Source: Chloroflexota bacterium (GTDB lineage: Bacteria; Chloroflexota; Dehalococcoidia; Lucifugimonadales; VGZR01). From it: DNA of 10,361 nt. The notes below the pieces were generated by a model. It was not told where the DNA came from and made no database searches. It worked only from the letters and a program-made list of their open reading frames with translations. Both the position numbers and the translations under genes were made by a program. Position 1 is the stretch's first letter; each line of letters starts with the position of its first letter. Location: NCBI GenBank assembly GCA_027625225.1, contig JAQBWG010000043.1, positions 1 to 10,361 on the forward strand. The letters run 5' to 3'. This document shows positions 1 through 6,485 of the stretch, one piece after another.

Positions 1-24
1 TATTGGATGCGAGGAGGAGCAACG

Positions 25-411
25 GTGATCGAGTCCATATTTGCACAGAATCGAAAGGTTCCCCAACAGGGGGTTCTGGTATTCCGCGGTGGGCAGGAAG
101 ACGGCAAGACGCTGGTGCTTCCCGATGGGGTGACCATGATTGGTCGCGGCCCGCTGAACGATATCAATCTCGACTCGGAAACGGGCGTTTCGCGCCAGCA
201 CGCGGGCATATTGAAGGACGAGCGGGGCTTTTGGGTCGCCGACCTGGGCAGCCGCAACGGCACTTTCGTGAACGGCGAACGTGTCGGCAATGATCCCCGC
301 CTGCTCCGCAATTTCGACCGCATAGACATCGGTGGCGTCATCTCCGGCACGCAGTGGGTCTTCCTAGAAGAACAGGCCTCGGAGAAAATAGACCTTTCTC
401 AATTGGCCTAG
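25..411 (+). CDS. FHA domain protein, small stand-alone
   Basis: A protein of 128 residues that is almost entirely one forkhead-associated domain, a fold that binds phosphothreonine peptides in signalling. The sequence shows the family hallmarks: IGRG at residues 39-42, SRQH at 56-59 (the phosphate-binding Ser/Arg and structural His) and GSRNGTFVNG at 75-84. A short tail follows (about 113-128). No membrane segment or signal peptide is visible, so it should be cytoplasmic. I chose GTG at 25 because GAGGAGG at 11-17 sits seven bases ahead of it. An in-frame ATG at 7 would put that ribosome site inside the gene. No stop lies between base 1 and 25 in this frame, so a longer gene entering from upstream cannot be fully excluded. 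The partner kinase is unknown. The histidine kinase downstream is not an obvious partner, because FHA domains read phosphothreonine and not phosphohistidine. Confidence 0.85.
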   Translation: MIESIFAQNRKVPQQGVLVFRGGQEDGKTLVLPDGVTMIGRGPLNDINLDSETGVSRQHAGILKDERGFWVADLGSRNGTFVNGERVGNDPRLLRNFDRIDIGGVISGTQWVFLEEQASEKIDLSQLA

Positions 412-489
412 CACTCTCTTCGCTTGCTTTGGAGAGGAAATGCTCTAGGCTTTTCCTATTCCCCGACATTTCTATTTCGTCGGCGTGAT

Positions 490-521
490 ACTATCCGCGC
501 AATTGTTCCGTAGCGGATAGT
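490..521 (+). terminator. 9-bp inverted repeat upstream of the SIS gene; terminator or operator
   Basis: ACTATCCGC (490-498) and GCGGATAGT (513-521) are perfect reverse complements with a 14-base loop, followed by the T-rich run CTTTTGTTGT (522-531). The shape fits a weak intrinsic terminator for the FHA gene. The repeat also lies 25 bases before the SIS gene start and overlaps a possible extended -10 element, TGATACTAT (486-494). An operator or an attenuator-like leader for the SIS gene is therefore equally possible. The symmetry is seen directly; the function is inferred. Confidence 0.45.
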
Positions 522-545
522 CTTTTGTTGTAAAAGAGGCTGCAT

Positions 546-1634
546 GTGACGACGAAATCTTCTTTGCGCACTTCCCATCCGTACTATATGTACGACTGCA
601 TCCAGGACACTCCCAACGCTATCCGCGAGGTGCTTGAATCGCAACAAACGGCTGTCAAGGCGCTAGGAGACCGAATACGGGATGCGCGCAATGTCCATAT
701 TGTCGGGATAGGAACGTCATTTCATGCAGCCCTGGTCGGCGAATACCTGTTGCGAATGGTTGCCGAGGTCGACAATGCGCGGGCGTGGAATTCGTTCGAG
801 TTCCATTCATTTCCTCCTCTTCTAATTGCCGACGACGTCGTGATTGTGATGAGTCATAGAGGAATGAAGCGTTATTCGCTCTGGTCACTGGAGCAAGCCA
901 AGAAAAGTGGCGCGTACACGGCGATAATCACCGGCAAGAACTCGAAGGCACGACGCGACCTCGCTGACGCGGTCATCGAAACGAGCTATCAGGACAAATC
1001 CTCGGCCTTCACTATCAGCCATTCCGCCGCTATGACAGCGCTCGCCATGCTTGCCTTAGAAGCCGGTGAAGGCTCGGAACTGCTCGGAAACGCGGACATG
1101 CAGGCATTACCGAACCAGGTGGCTGCAGAGTTACGCAAAGAGTTGCAGGTGCAAGCGATTGCAAAAGCGCTCAAAGGCGCATCACGGTGGGTGTTCGCCG
1201 GATGGGGGCCGAACAGTGCGACGGCGTACGAGGTGGCGTTGAAAATCAACGAGGCTGCGTACCTCGCCACCAACGGCTACCAGCTCGAGTATTTTTTCCA
1301 CGGGCCGTTCGTCGCCACGAGCCAGGGTGTCGTGGTCTGTCTCATCGCTCCGCCGGGCAAGGGATATGACAGGGCCGTGCAACTCGCAAAGTCTTCAAAA
1401 GAAACCGGTGCGACGGTTGTAGCGCTGGTTCAAGAGGGAGACGAAGAAATGAGCAGAATCGCAGACTACACGCTCACACTCGCGCCTACGCCGAAGTATC
1501 TCACACCAATCGTCTATCTGGCGCCCCTTCAATTGCTTACCTATTGGCTGGCGCTGGAGCTGGGGAAGAATCCGGACACGTTCAGGCTCAACGAACCCCG
1601 CCATATGGCTGCCATGAAGCCTGTAGAGCTATGA
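546..1634 (+). CDS. double-SIS domain sugar-phosphate isomerase-like protein (GlmS C-terminal type)
   Basis: A protein of 362 residues resembling the isomerase half of glucosamine-6-phosphate synthase without its glutaminase domain, a layout also found in sugar-phosphate deaminases and deglycases such as the AgaS and FrlB groups. It starts at the same point as the GlmS isomerase half (SHPYYMYDCIQDTPNAIREVL, trimmed here to its opening SHPYYMYD). SIS domain 1 spans about 45-170 with GIGTSFHAAL at 54-63; SIS domain 2 spans about 205-335. Aligned by eye to E. coli GlmS, K233, E236 and H252 (in FFHGP) match the catalytic Lys485, Glu488 and His504. The C-terminal tail PRHMAAMKPVEL keeps the PR but has Ala where GlmS has the sugar-binding Lys603. 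The usual serine-rich phosphate loop of domain 1 reads SHRGMKRYS (103-111), which is atypical. The start is GTG at 546, six bases after AGAGG (535-539). The protein is probably cytoplasmic and its substrate is unknown. Confidence 0.85.
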   Translation: MTTKSSLRTSHPYYMYDCIQDTPNAIREVLESQQTAVKALGDRIRDARNVHIVGIGTSFHAALVGEYLLRMVAEVDNARAWNSFEFHSFPPLLIADDVVIVMSHRGMKRYSLWSLEQAKKSGAYTAIITGKNSKARRDLADAVIETSYQDKSSAFTISHSAAMTALAMLALEAGEGSELLGNADMQALPNQVAAELRKELQVQAIAKALKGASRWVFAGWGPNSATAYEVALKINEAAYLATNGYQLEYFFHGPFVATSQGVVVCLIAPPGKGYDRAVQLAKSSKETGATVVALVQEGDEEMSRIADYTLTLAPTPKYLTPIVYLAPLQLLTYWLALELGKNPDTFRLNEPRHMAAMKPVEL

Positions 1635-1638
1635 TGTT

Positions 1639-1652
1639 GAGAACCTGTTCTC
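1639..1652. repeat. palindrome GAGAAC-CT-GTTCTC between the SIS and kinase genes
   Basis: A perfect 6-bp inverted repeat with a 2-base centre lies four bases after the SIS gene stop codon and 32 bases before the kinase start. The two-base spacer is too short for an RNA hairpin loop unless the inner pairs open, and no T-run follows. A dimeric DNA-binding protein site is more likely than a terminator. No convincing -35/-10 pair was found beside it. Confidence 0.3.
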
Positions 1653-1683
1653 CTTAAAACTTACGCCACTATAGCCAGAGGCC

Positions 1684-3570
1684 ATGCAGCTACAAGACTT
1701 CCAAATCATCTTCCCTCTCGTCATATCCTCCCTTATATCGCTGGGTGTCGCGTATTACGCGTGGAGGCGAAGGGATGTCCAAGCCAATAGCCTTGTAGCC
1801 TGGCTTCTGGTCAGCGTTGCGTGGTGGTCGTTCTTCTACGCGTTGGAGATAACCGCCCTATCACTGGAGTTCAAGATCTGGTGGGCGCGCGCCGAATATC
1901 CCGCCATCGTCGCAGTACCGGCCCTGTGGCTGGAGTTCGTCCTGAATCGGACCGGACTCAGAGACCTATGGTTGCGACCCCGACGCATCGTGATGGTGGT
2001 GATTTCGACAGTCACCGTGGTGCTGGTGTGGACGAGCGACTTCCACACCCTGCATTGGGCTTCGACTGCGCTCGAACGAACAGGCCCCCTTCTTATCTTC
2101 ACGGCTGAGTACGGCATCTGGTTCTGGGTGTACATCACGTATGCCTACATTTTGGTACTAGGGGGTGCGGTACTTTTAGGCATTGAGGCGAAACGCCTAT
2201 TCCGGACATTCCGGTTCCAAGCAATATTGCTTTTGCTGGCGCTGGCTGCACCTCTGGTTGGCAACATCCTTTTTATTACCAGTGTTTCTCCGGTAGACCT
2301 GACTCCCTTCGGATTCACGATTACCGGCGTGCTTTTGGTATGGGGGCTGTTCGGGCTACGCCTTTTGGACCTAGTGCCCATGGCACGAGCGGGAGTATTC
2401 GAGGAGATGCCGGACGGCATCATCGTGGTGGATAGACACCGGCGAGTGGTGGATGTGAATCCGGCCGGGCGGCGCCTGTTGGAGAACGCAGGCTTTCAGC
2501 TTATGGGCCGGGAGGTGCCGCCTCGGCTGTCCGAGATGCTCAACCTGCTCGACACCAACAACCCTCAACAAGAGATGATAGCAAGGGCAAAGGCGTTTGT
2601 TGTCGGTGACGAACCGAGGCTCTTCGATGTGAGTGTGTCGTCTGTCGAACTAGGCCGGAGCCACGCGGGGGCGGTGATGGTCTTCCGAGACGTGACCCGC
2701 CGGGAAGAGGCCGAGAACGCACTTCGGAACGCGAATTTGAATCTGGCCAAGGCGAATCAGCAACTACGCGATGAGATTACCCAGCGTCAGGCCGCGGAAA
2801 AGGCCCTGGAACGTTCGGAGGCGTTGCGCCGGGCCCAGGTGGCGGCGGACGCGAAAGAGGAGGAGCGCAAACACCTCGCTGAAGAGTTGCATGACCAGAC
2901 TCTATCCGAACTGAATGGCGTCATCATCGAGATGGGGTTCGTGTCCAAACAGGTCGGAGCAACCAAGGACATAGAAAAGATGGGGGAGGCCAAGGAGGGG
3001 ATTGACCGGCTGCGTCAGCAGGTACGAAACGCCGAACAGGGGCTGCGGCACATCGTTCAGGGAATCTACCCATCCGTACTCACCAATCTCGGCTTAGCAC
3101 CTGCGCTGCGCACTCACTTCGAACAACTTGCAAACGGGTCTACCGACAGCGATTCGCCAATTCAAATCGAGTTGGAATCCTCGGGGCTGGATTCGGAGCG
3201 GCTTCCGGAAGCACTGGAACTAGCCGTTTACCGTATCGTTCAACAAAGCGTGGCGAATTCGCTGCAACATGCGTCACCGAAAGTGGTGACGGTTCGGTTG
3301 GAACGAAGCGATGGTCGTCTCAAGATAGAAATCGCGGATGACGGGGTTGGGTTCGATCCGAAGAAGCCGCAGGAAAGTCCTGAAACCGGCCACTTCGGCC
3401 TGGTAAACCTCAGGGACCGTATATTGGGACTGCAAGGGAATTTTGTTTTGGATTCGGAGCCGGGGCGCGGCACCCGCATCACCGCCGAGGTGCCGGTTCC
3501 CGTTGCAAGGAACGGCGCCGAGGAGAAACCTGCCCAACGTTCCATATTCCAGATACGCCCTAGAGGGTGA
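1684..3570 (+). CDS. membrane sensor histidine kinase: 7TM, PAS, NarL-type kinase core
   Basis: A protein of 628 residues in three parts. Residues 1-230 hold about seven hydrophobic helices (near 8-28, 37-57, 70-88, 101-117, 144-167, 179-199, 208-228), matching the N-terminal 7TM region known in histidine kinases. Residues 236-340 form a PAS domain (EMPDGIIVVD to MVFRDVTRR), then a charged coiled coil to about 392. The kinase core is the HisKA_3/NarL type: AEELHDQ at 399-405 places the phosphorylated histidine at His403. The ATPase domain shows an N box with Asn525 (SVANSLQHA), the G1 box DDGVGF (552-557) and GRGTRI (594-599). The N box has Gln521 where Glu is usual. The 58-residue tail after about 570 ends without further domains. 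The only usable start is ATG 1684, because TAG at 1672-1674 blocks the frame upstream; its AGAGG (1677-1681) is unusually close. Such kinases signal to NarL/LuxR-type regulators; none is in view. The ligand is unknown. Confidence 0.9.
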   Translation: MQLQDFQIIFPLVISSLISLGVAYYAWRRRDVQANSLVAWLLVSVAWWSFFYALEITALSLEFKIWWARAEYPAIVAVPALWLEFVLNRTGLRDLWLRPRRIVMVVISTVTVVLVWTSDFHTLHWASTALERTGPLLIFTAEYGIWFWVYITYAYILVLGGAVLLGIEAKRLFRTFRFQAILLLLALAAPLVGNILFITSVSPVDLTPFGFTITGVLLVWGLFGLRLLDLVPMARAGVFEEMPDGIIVVDRHRRVVDVNPAGRRLLENAGFQLMGREVPPRLSEMLNLLDTNNPQQEMIARAKAFVVGDEPRLFDVSVSSVELGRSHAGAVMVFRDVTRREEAENALRNANLNLAKANQQLRDEITQRQAAEKALERSEALRRAQVAADAKEEERKHLAEELHDQTLSELNGVIIEMGFVSKQVGATKDIEKMGEAKEGIDRLRQQVRNAEQGLRHIVQGIYPSVLTNLGLAPALRTHFEQLANGSTDSDSPIQIELESSGLDSERLPEALELAVYRIVQQSVANSLQHASPKVVTVRLERSDGRLKIEIADDGVGFDPKKPQESPETGHFGLVNLRDRILGLQGNFVLDSEPGRGTRITAEVPVPVARNGAEEKPAQRSIFQIRPRG

Positions 3571-3578
3571 CTCACTTC

Positions 3579-3588
3579 TGGGCGCCCA
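3579..3588. promoter_or_regulatory. palindrome TGGGCGCCCA, possible operator before the ligase gene
   Basis: A perfect 10-bp palindrome ends four bases before the extended -10 element of the proposed promoter for the ligase gene, in the position where a repressor or activator dimer could act. A palindrome of this length in GC-rich DNA can also occur by chance. It is the only symmetric element in this 82-base gap. Confidence 0.3.
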
Positions 3589-3592
3589 AAAC

Positions 3593-3601
3593 TGATAGAA
3601 T
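3593..3601 (+). promoter_or_regulatory. candidate extended -10 promoter of the glx/mgs-type cluster
   Basis: TGATAGAAT matches the extended -10 form TG-n-TATAAT with five of six core bases. It stands in the 82-base gap between the kinase and ligase genes. No good -35 hexamer lies 17 bases upstream, which is tolerated in extended -10 promoters. Transcription would start near 3608, giving a leader of about 45 bases ending in the strong ribosome site AGGAGG at 3640-3645. It would make the ligase the first gene of the metabolic cluster. Confidence 0.4.
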
Positions 3602-3652
3602 GCCGCCCGCAACACGCACAACCATGCGATGACCTTTTGAGGAGGGGATTCG

Positions 3653-5002
3653 ATGCCCAAGGCGAGAGGAACAAACGGAAAGTCTGTCACGGATTTCGTC
3701 CGTGAGTGGCGAACACAAGGAATCCGGAACGTTATTTTCGAGCTGCCTGACATGCACGGCACGAGCCGTTCGAAAATCATCCCGCTGAATCATGTGGAGT
3801 CGTACGCCAAGAAGGGCTTGAATATGTACGGCGGCACGGTGGTTCTGGACACGGCTTCGTCGGTCGTCCCATCCACGTTATACAACGAAGAGGTGAACTA
3901 CGCAGACCAGTATTTGAAGCCCGACCTGGACACGGCGATGGTTCTGCCCTGGGCGGACAGCACGGCCCGTTTCATCTGTGACGGGTATTGGGAGGACGGC
4001 AAGCCGCAGATGGCGGCGCCCCGTCTGATGCTGAAGCATCTTTTGGCCGCTGTGGACAAGTTGGGATATAGCACGACAGTGGGGCTGGAATACGAGTTTT
4101 ATGTACTCGACCCGGAAACAGCCGAGCCGACATTCGGCGGGCTCCACATCTTTAATAGCATCCGCAACACCTATGTGCCCGTGATCGAGGACATTCTCGA
4201 ACAGATGCCGAAGGCGGGCGTGGACATCATCACGGCGAACGCGGAGTATGCGCCGTCGCAGTTCGAAATCAACTTTGCACCGGCCGGAGGGCTTGCGGCC
4301 GCCGACCAGGCGTTCACGTTCAAGAACGGCGTGAAGGCCATCGCTCTTCAGCACGGCTACAATGCGACGTTCATGACGAAACCGTTCCCCGACGATGCGG
4401 CGAGCGGGTGTCATATCCATATCAGTCTGCAAGATAAGAAGACGGGCAAGAACCTGTTTCTGGATACCAAAGACAAGGACGGGTTGTCGAAGCTGTGCCG
4501 CAGCTTTACGCAGGGCATGCTCGATCACACTCCGGCAAGTATGGCGCTGCTAGCGCCGACCATCAATTGCTATGCCCGCTTCGTGCCGCACCACTTCGCC
4601 CCGTCGAACGTGAGCTGGGGTGTACAGGACCGGACGGCAGCAATTCGGGCAAAGAATTCCCGGGACGAGAATACGCACCTGGAGAACCGCCTGGGCACCG
4701 GCCTAGCGAATCCGTATCTGGCCGTGGCAGGCGTGCTGGCGGCTGGACTACTCGGCCTGAAAAAGGGTGTGCCCGCGAAGACGCCGGCGAAGGGCGGGCC
4801 TTCCGAAGAGCAGTCGGGCTACAAGCGGTTGCCACTGACGCTGGACGCGGCCTTGGAGGCGTTGCAAGCCGACAAGGAGTACCGTGCGCTGCTGGGCGAC
4901 GAGTTTGTGACGGCGTATACGGTGATGCGGCAGTACGAGTTGGCCCGTTTCCGGGCGCATATCACGGACTGGGAGAAGTCGGAGTACCTGGAGATCTACT
5001 AG
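3653..5002 (+). CDS. glnT: type III glutamine synthetase / gamma-glutamylmethylamide synthetase-like ligase
   Basis: A protein of 449 residues of the glutamine synthetase superfamily, which joins ammonia or an amine to the gamma-carboxyl of glutamate using ATP. The beta-grasp N-terminal domain covers about 10-105 (LPDMHGTSRSK at 31-41). The catalytic barrel follows with GLEYEFY (144-150; metal-binding E146 and E148), AEYAPSQFEIN (197-207), GCHIHIS (252-258; His254), PTINCYARF (302-310), QDRTAAIRA (325-333) and HLENRLGTGLANPYLAVAG (342-360; E344, R346). Ordinary synthetases have an RxxD-type motif near R346; here it is RLGT, as I recall for the GlnT/GmaS branch. AGGAGG at 3640-3645, seven bases ahead, fixes ATG 3653. 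Its neighbours are glxBCD/mgsABC-like genes, so the acceptor may be methylamine or another small amine rather than ammonia. GlnT and GmaS cannot be separated from sequence by eye. The protein is cytoplasmic and probably a dodecamer like its family. Confidence 0.88.
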   Translation: MPKARGTNGKSVTDFVREWRTQGIRNVIFELPDMHGTSRSKIIPLNHVESYAKKGLNMYGGTVVLDTASSVVPSTLYNEEVNYADQYLKPDLDTAMVLPWADSTARFICDGYWEDGKPQMAAPRLMLKHLLAAVDKLGYSTTVGLEYEFYVLDPETAEPTFGGLHIFNSIRNTYVPVIEDILEQMPKAGVDIITANAEYAPSQFEINFAPAGGLAAADQAFTFKNGVKAIALQHGYNATFMTKPFPDDAASGCHIHISLQDKKTGKNLFLDTKDKDGLSKLCRSFTQGMLDHTPASMALLAPTINCYARFVPHHFAPSNVSWGVQDRTAAIRAKNSRDENTHLENRLGTGLANPYLAVAGVLAAGLLGLKKGVPAKTPAKGGPSEEQSGYKRLPLTLDAALEALQADKEYRALLGDEFVTAYTVMRQYELARFRAHITDWEKSEYLEIY

Positions 5003-5041
5003 CTGCTTTTTCATCACGAGCGAACCGTAGGGGAGGTTGCG

Positions 5042-5893
5042 ATGCTCGTGGCATTCGTCGCGATACTAGCGAGCGGGTGTACGGAATCAGCAGCGCAAGA
5101 GGGGACTGCGACGGCAGAACCGACTCAAGTCTCGCTTTCGCCTGAGGCTACGCAGGTCGTTGCAACGCCGGAACCGACGGCTACATCAAGTTCACTCCCG
5201 AGTCCTACCCCGGTCCCTACAGTCGAACTACTGGCGCCTACCACTAAGGACATCCCCTGTACTCGCTATTGCGATTTGCTTGAAGTGATTCCGAACATTG
5301 GTTTCGTACGGAACTACATCTTCATGCACGACTACACGAAAATCGAGGACGTATTTGGAATCGAACGCCCACAGCAGGAGCCACAAAGTGAGGCGGAACT
5401 AGAAGAGTACGGGCTCTATGTGCAAGTGGTGTCCGAGCGTTTACCAAAAACCTATGAAGATGCCCCGTTCATAGGCGGCTTTGGAACATTCAATGCACAG
5501 TCATGGCCGGGACTTACCGCCTTCGAAATCTGGCCGCACAAAACTTTCGCCGGTGCGGTGGCAGGTGAATCCCCGAATGATATTCAAATAACTTCGGGGA
5601 TGTTCGACCCATCCTCTACAAACACACTTATTGCCGCGTGTGATGGCTGTGCCTCCGAAATACGAGACCTCTATGCACAGGAAAATTATCAGGGGACACT
5701 AATTCACACCTGGGGAGATGGATATTACGTCAGGCCGTCACTCCGCTTTGAACCACCTTTCTTGGATGGGCTTGGACGCGCAATGCCTATCGCCATCCTT
5801 GATGAGTATATCTTCCGGTCAAATCATCGAAATGGCGTAGCGGTCGGCATTCTCACCAATCAATCGGCCTATTCCAGTCTTTTTGAGTCATAA
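5042..5893 (+). CDS. predicted lipoprotein, N-terminal part of an interrupted gene
   Basis: I do not recognise the family. The 283-residue product starts with a very short hydrophobic leader and a lipobox, LASGC, with the acylated cysteine at residue 13. A low-complexity Pro/Thr/Glu/Ser linker follows (about 17-66), then a compact domain. That domain has CTRYC (73-77) and CDGC (200-203), which could form disulfides outside the membrane, and the pieces SGMFDPSST (185-193) and AMPIAILDEYIF (247-258). ATG 5042 is the only start: the frame is blocked upstream by the ligase stop codon, and GGAGGT (5032-5037) lies four bases ahead. The leader has no positive charge, which is odd for a lipoprotein. 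The gene follows the ligase by 39 bases, so it is probably co-transcribed. The stop TAA at 5891-5893 is followed in the same frame by an open stretch to 6364, so this is probably the front two-thirds of a protein of about 440 residues. GC content is lower than in the neighbours (56 of 120 in 5581-5700 versus 77 of 120 in 4201-4320). Confidence 0.75.
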   Translation: MLVAFVAILASGCTESAAQEGTATAEPTQVSLSPEATQVVATPEPTATSSSLPSPTPVPTVELLAPTTKDIPCTRYCDLLEVIPNIGFVRNYIFMHDYTKIEDVFGIERPQQEPQSEAELEEYGLYVQVVSERLPKTYEDAPFIGGFGTFNAQSWPGLTAFEIWPHKTFAGAVAGESPNDIQITSGMFDPSSTNTLIAACDGCASEIRDLYAQENYQGTLIHTWGDGYYVRPSLRFEPPFLDGLGRAMPIAILDEYIFRSNHRNGVAVGILTNQSAYSSLFES

Positions 5894-5947
5894 GAATTCC
5901 GTCTACTCGCAGAAGAACTGACGAAGCTGGAAGCATTTTCGATATTC

Positions 5948-6364
5948 ATGTCCGATATTCCCCAAACCCTAGGTTTGCTTGAGCCTGTACTCCAGAAAAG
6001 TGCCGGACCTTCCGGCACTAAAGATTATCTGGAACGCCTCCAGGATGGGCCGTTTCTCGAACCCTACATCACCTATGGGTTAGGCCATGGAAAGGACGAC
6101 AAGGGCCATTATCTGGCAGTGGTTCTGGTGCATGAGACCGCTGCCGACGCGGTTACGAACGCCAAAATGCTGCAACGACGGATAAATGAAACATTTTCGG
6201 TTTACGGACGGAGCGACCGTTATCTTCTCTGGAGCAAAATGACAGACGGCATCGAGATTGATTATGACCGAGTAGTAGTACGCGCGAAGCTACGGGGGAA
6301 CACCATCGTCAGCTTTTGGTGGGATATTGCACTTCTCGTTGACCCACTACTTCTGACTCAATAG
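5948..6364 (+). CDS. C-terminal remainder of the interrupted lipoprotein gene
   Basis: A frame of 138 codons from ATG 5948, in exactly the same reading frame as the lipoprotein part upstream (906 bases = 302 codons from its start). Between the TAA at 5891 and this ATG the frame is open and reads as helix-like sequence (EFRLLAEELTKLEAFSIF). There is no signal peptide, and no good ribosome site precedes 5948: the nearest purine run, GGAAG at 5929-5933, is 14 bases away. I therefore read this as the second part of the upstream gene and not as an independent gene. It contains a hydrophobic strand (YLAVVLVHE), a charged helix (AADAVTNAKMLQRRINETF) and a hydrophobic end (VSFWWDIALLVDPLLLTQ). The function is unrecognised. 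It may be untranslated, produced by restart, or joined by readthrough. Confidence 0.5.
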   Translation: MSDIPQTLGLLEPVLQKSAGPSGTKDYLERLQDGPFLEPYITYGLGHGKDDKGHYLAVVLVHETAADAVTNAKMLQRRINETFSVYGRSDRYLLWSKMTDGIEIDYDRVVVRAKLRGNTIVSFWWDIALLVDPLLLTQ

Positions 6365-6389
6365 CATGGACGCAGATAGACCGTCGCCA

Positions 6390-6418
6390 TTGACGACCTA
6401 TGTGTGCGGAGATAGACT
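6390..6418 (+). promoter_or_regulatory. candidate sigma-70 type promoter before the amidotransferase gene
   Basis: TTGACG (6390-6395; five of six bases of TTGACA) and TAGACT (6413-6418; four of six of TATAAT) are separated by exactly 17 bases. They lie in the 121-base gap after the lipoprotein gene. A start near 6425 would leave a leader of about 60 bases ending in GGAGGA at 6470-6475. It would allow the three synthase genes to be expressed apart from the ligase and lipoprotein. A chance match is possible. Confidence 0.35.
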
Positions 6419-6485
6419 GAGATTGGCTGCAGCAGGCCCCAAATCTGATACTTCGTCTGACTGCGTCCCGGAGGAATAAAACAAT

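Noticed and set aside
3240..3780. Minus-strand frames of 144 and 168 codons over the end of the kinase gene and the ligase start
   Set aside because: They overlap the kinase ATPase domain and the promoter region, carry no motif, and would run against every supported gene.
3878..4528. Long minus-strand frame of 216 codons opposite the ligase gene
   Set aside because: It lies wholly inside a gene with clear glutamine synthetase motifs, has no recognisable domain, and is the usual antisense shadow in GC-rich coding DNA.
4495..5145. Plus-strand frame of 216 codons overlapping the ligase end and lipoprotein start
   Set aside because: It is out of frame with two supported genes, is rich in Arg/Gly/Ala low-complexity sequence, and has no domain or ribosome site.
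5891..5893. Recoded stop codon with pyrrolysine or selenocysteine, suggested by the methylamine theme
   Set aside because: The codon is TAA; pyrrolysine uses TAG and selenocysteine uses TGA. No SECIS- or PYLIS-like structure was seen.
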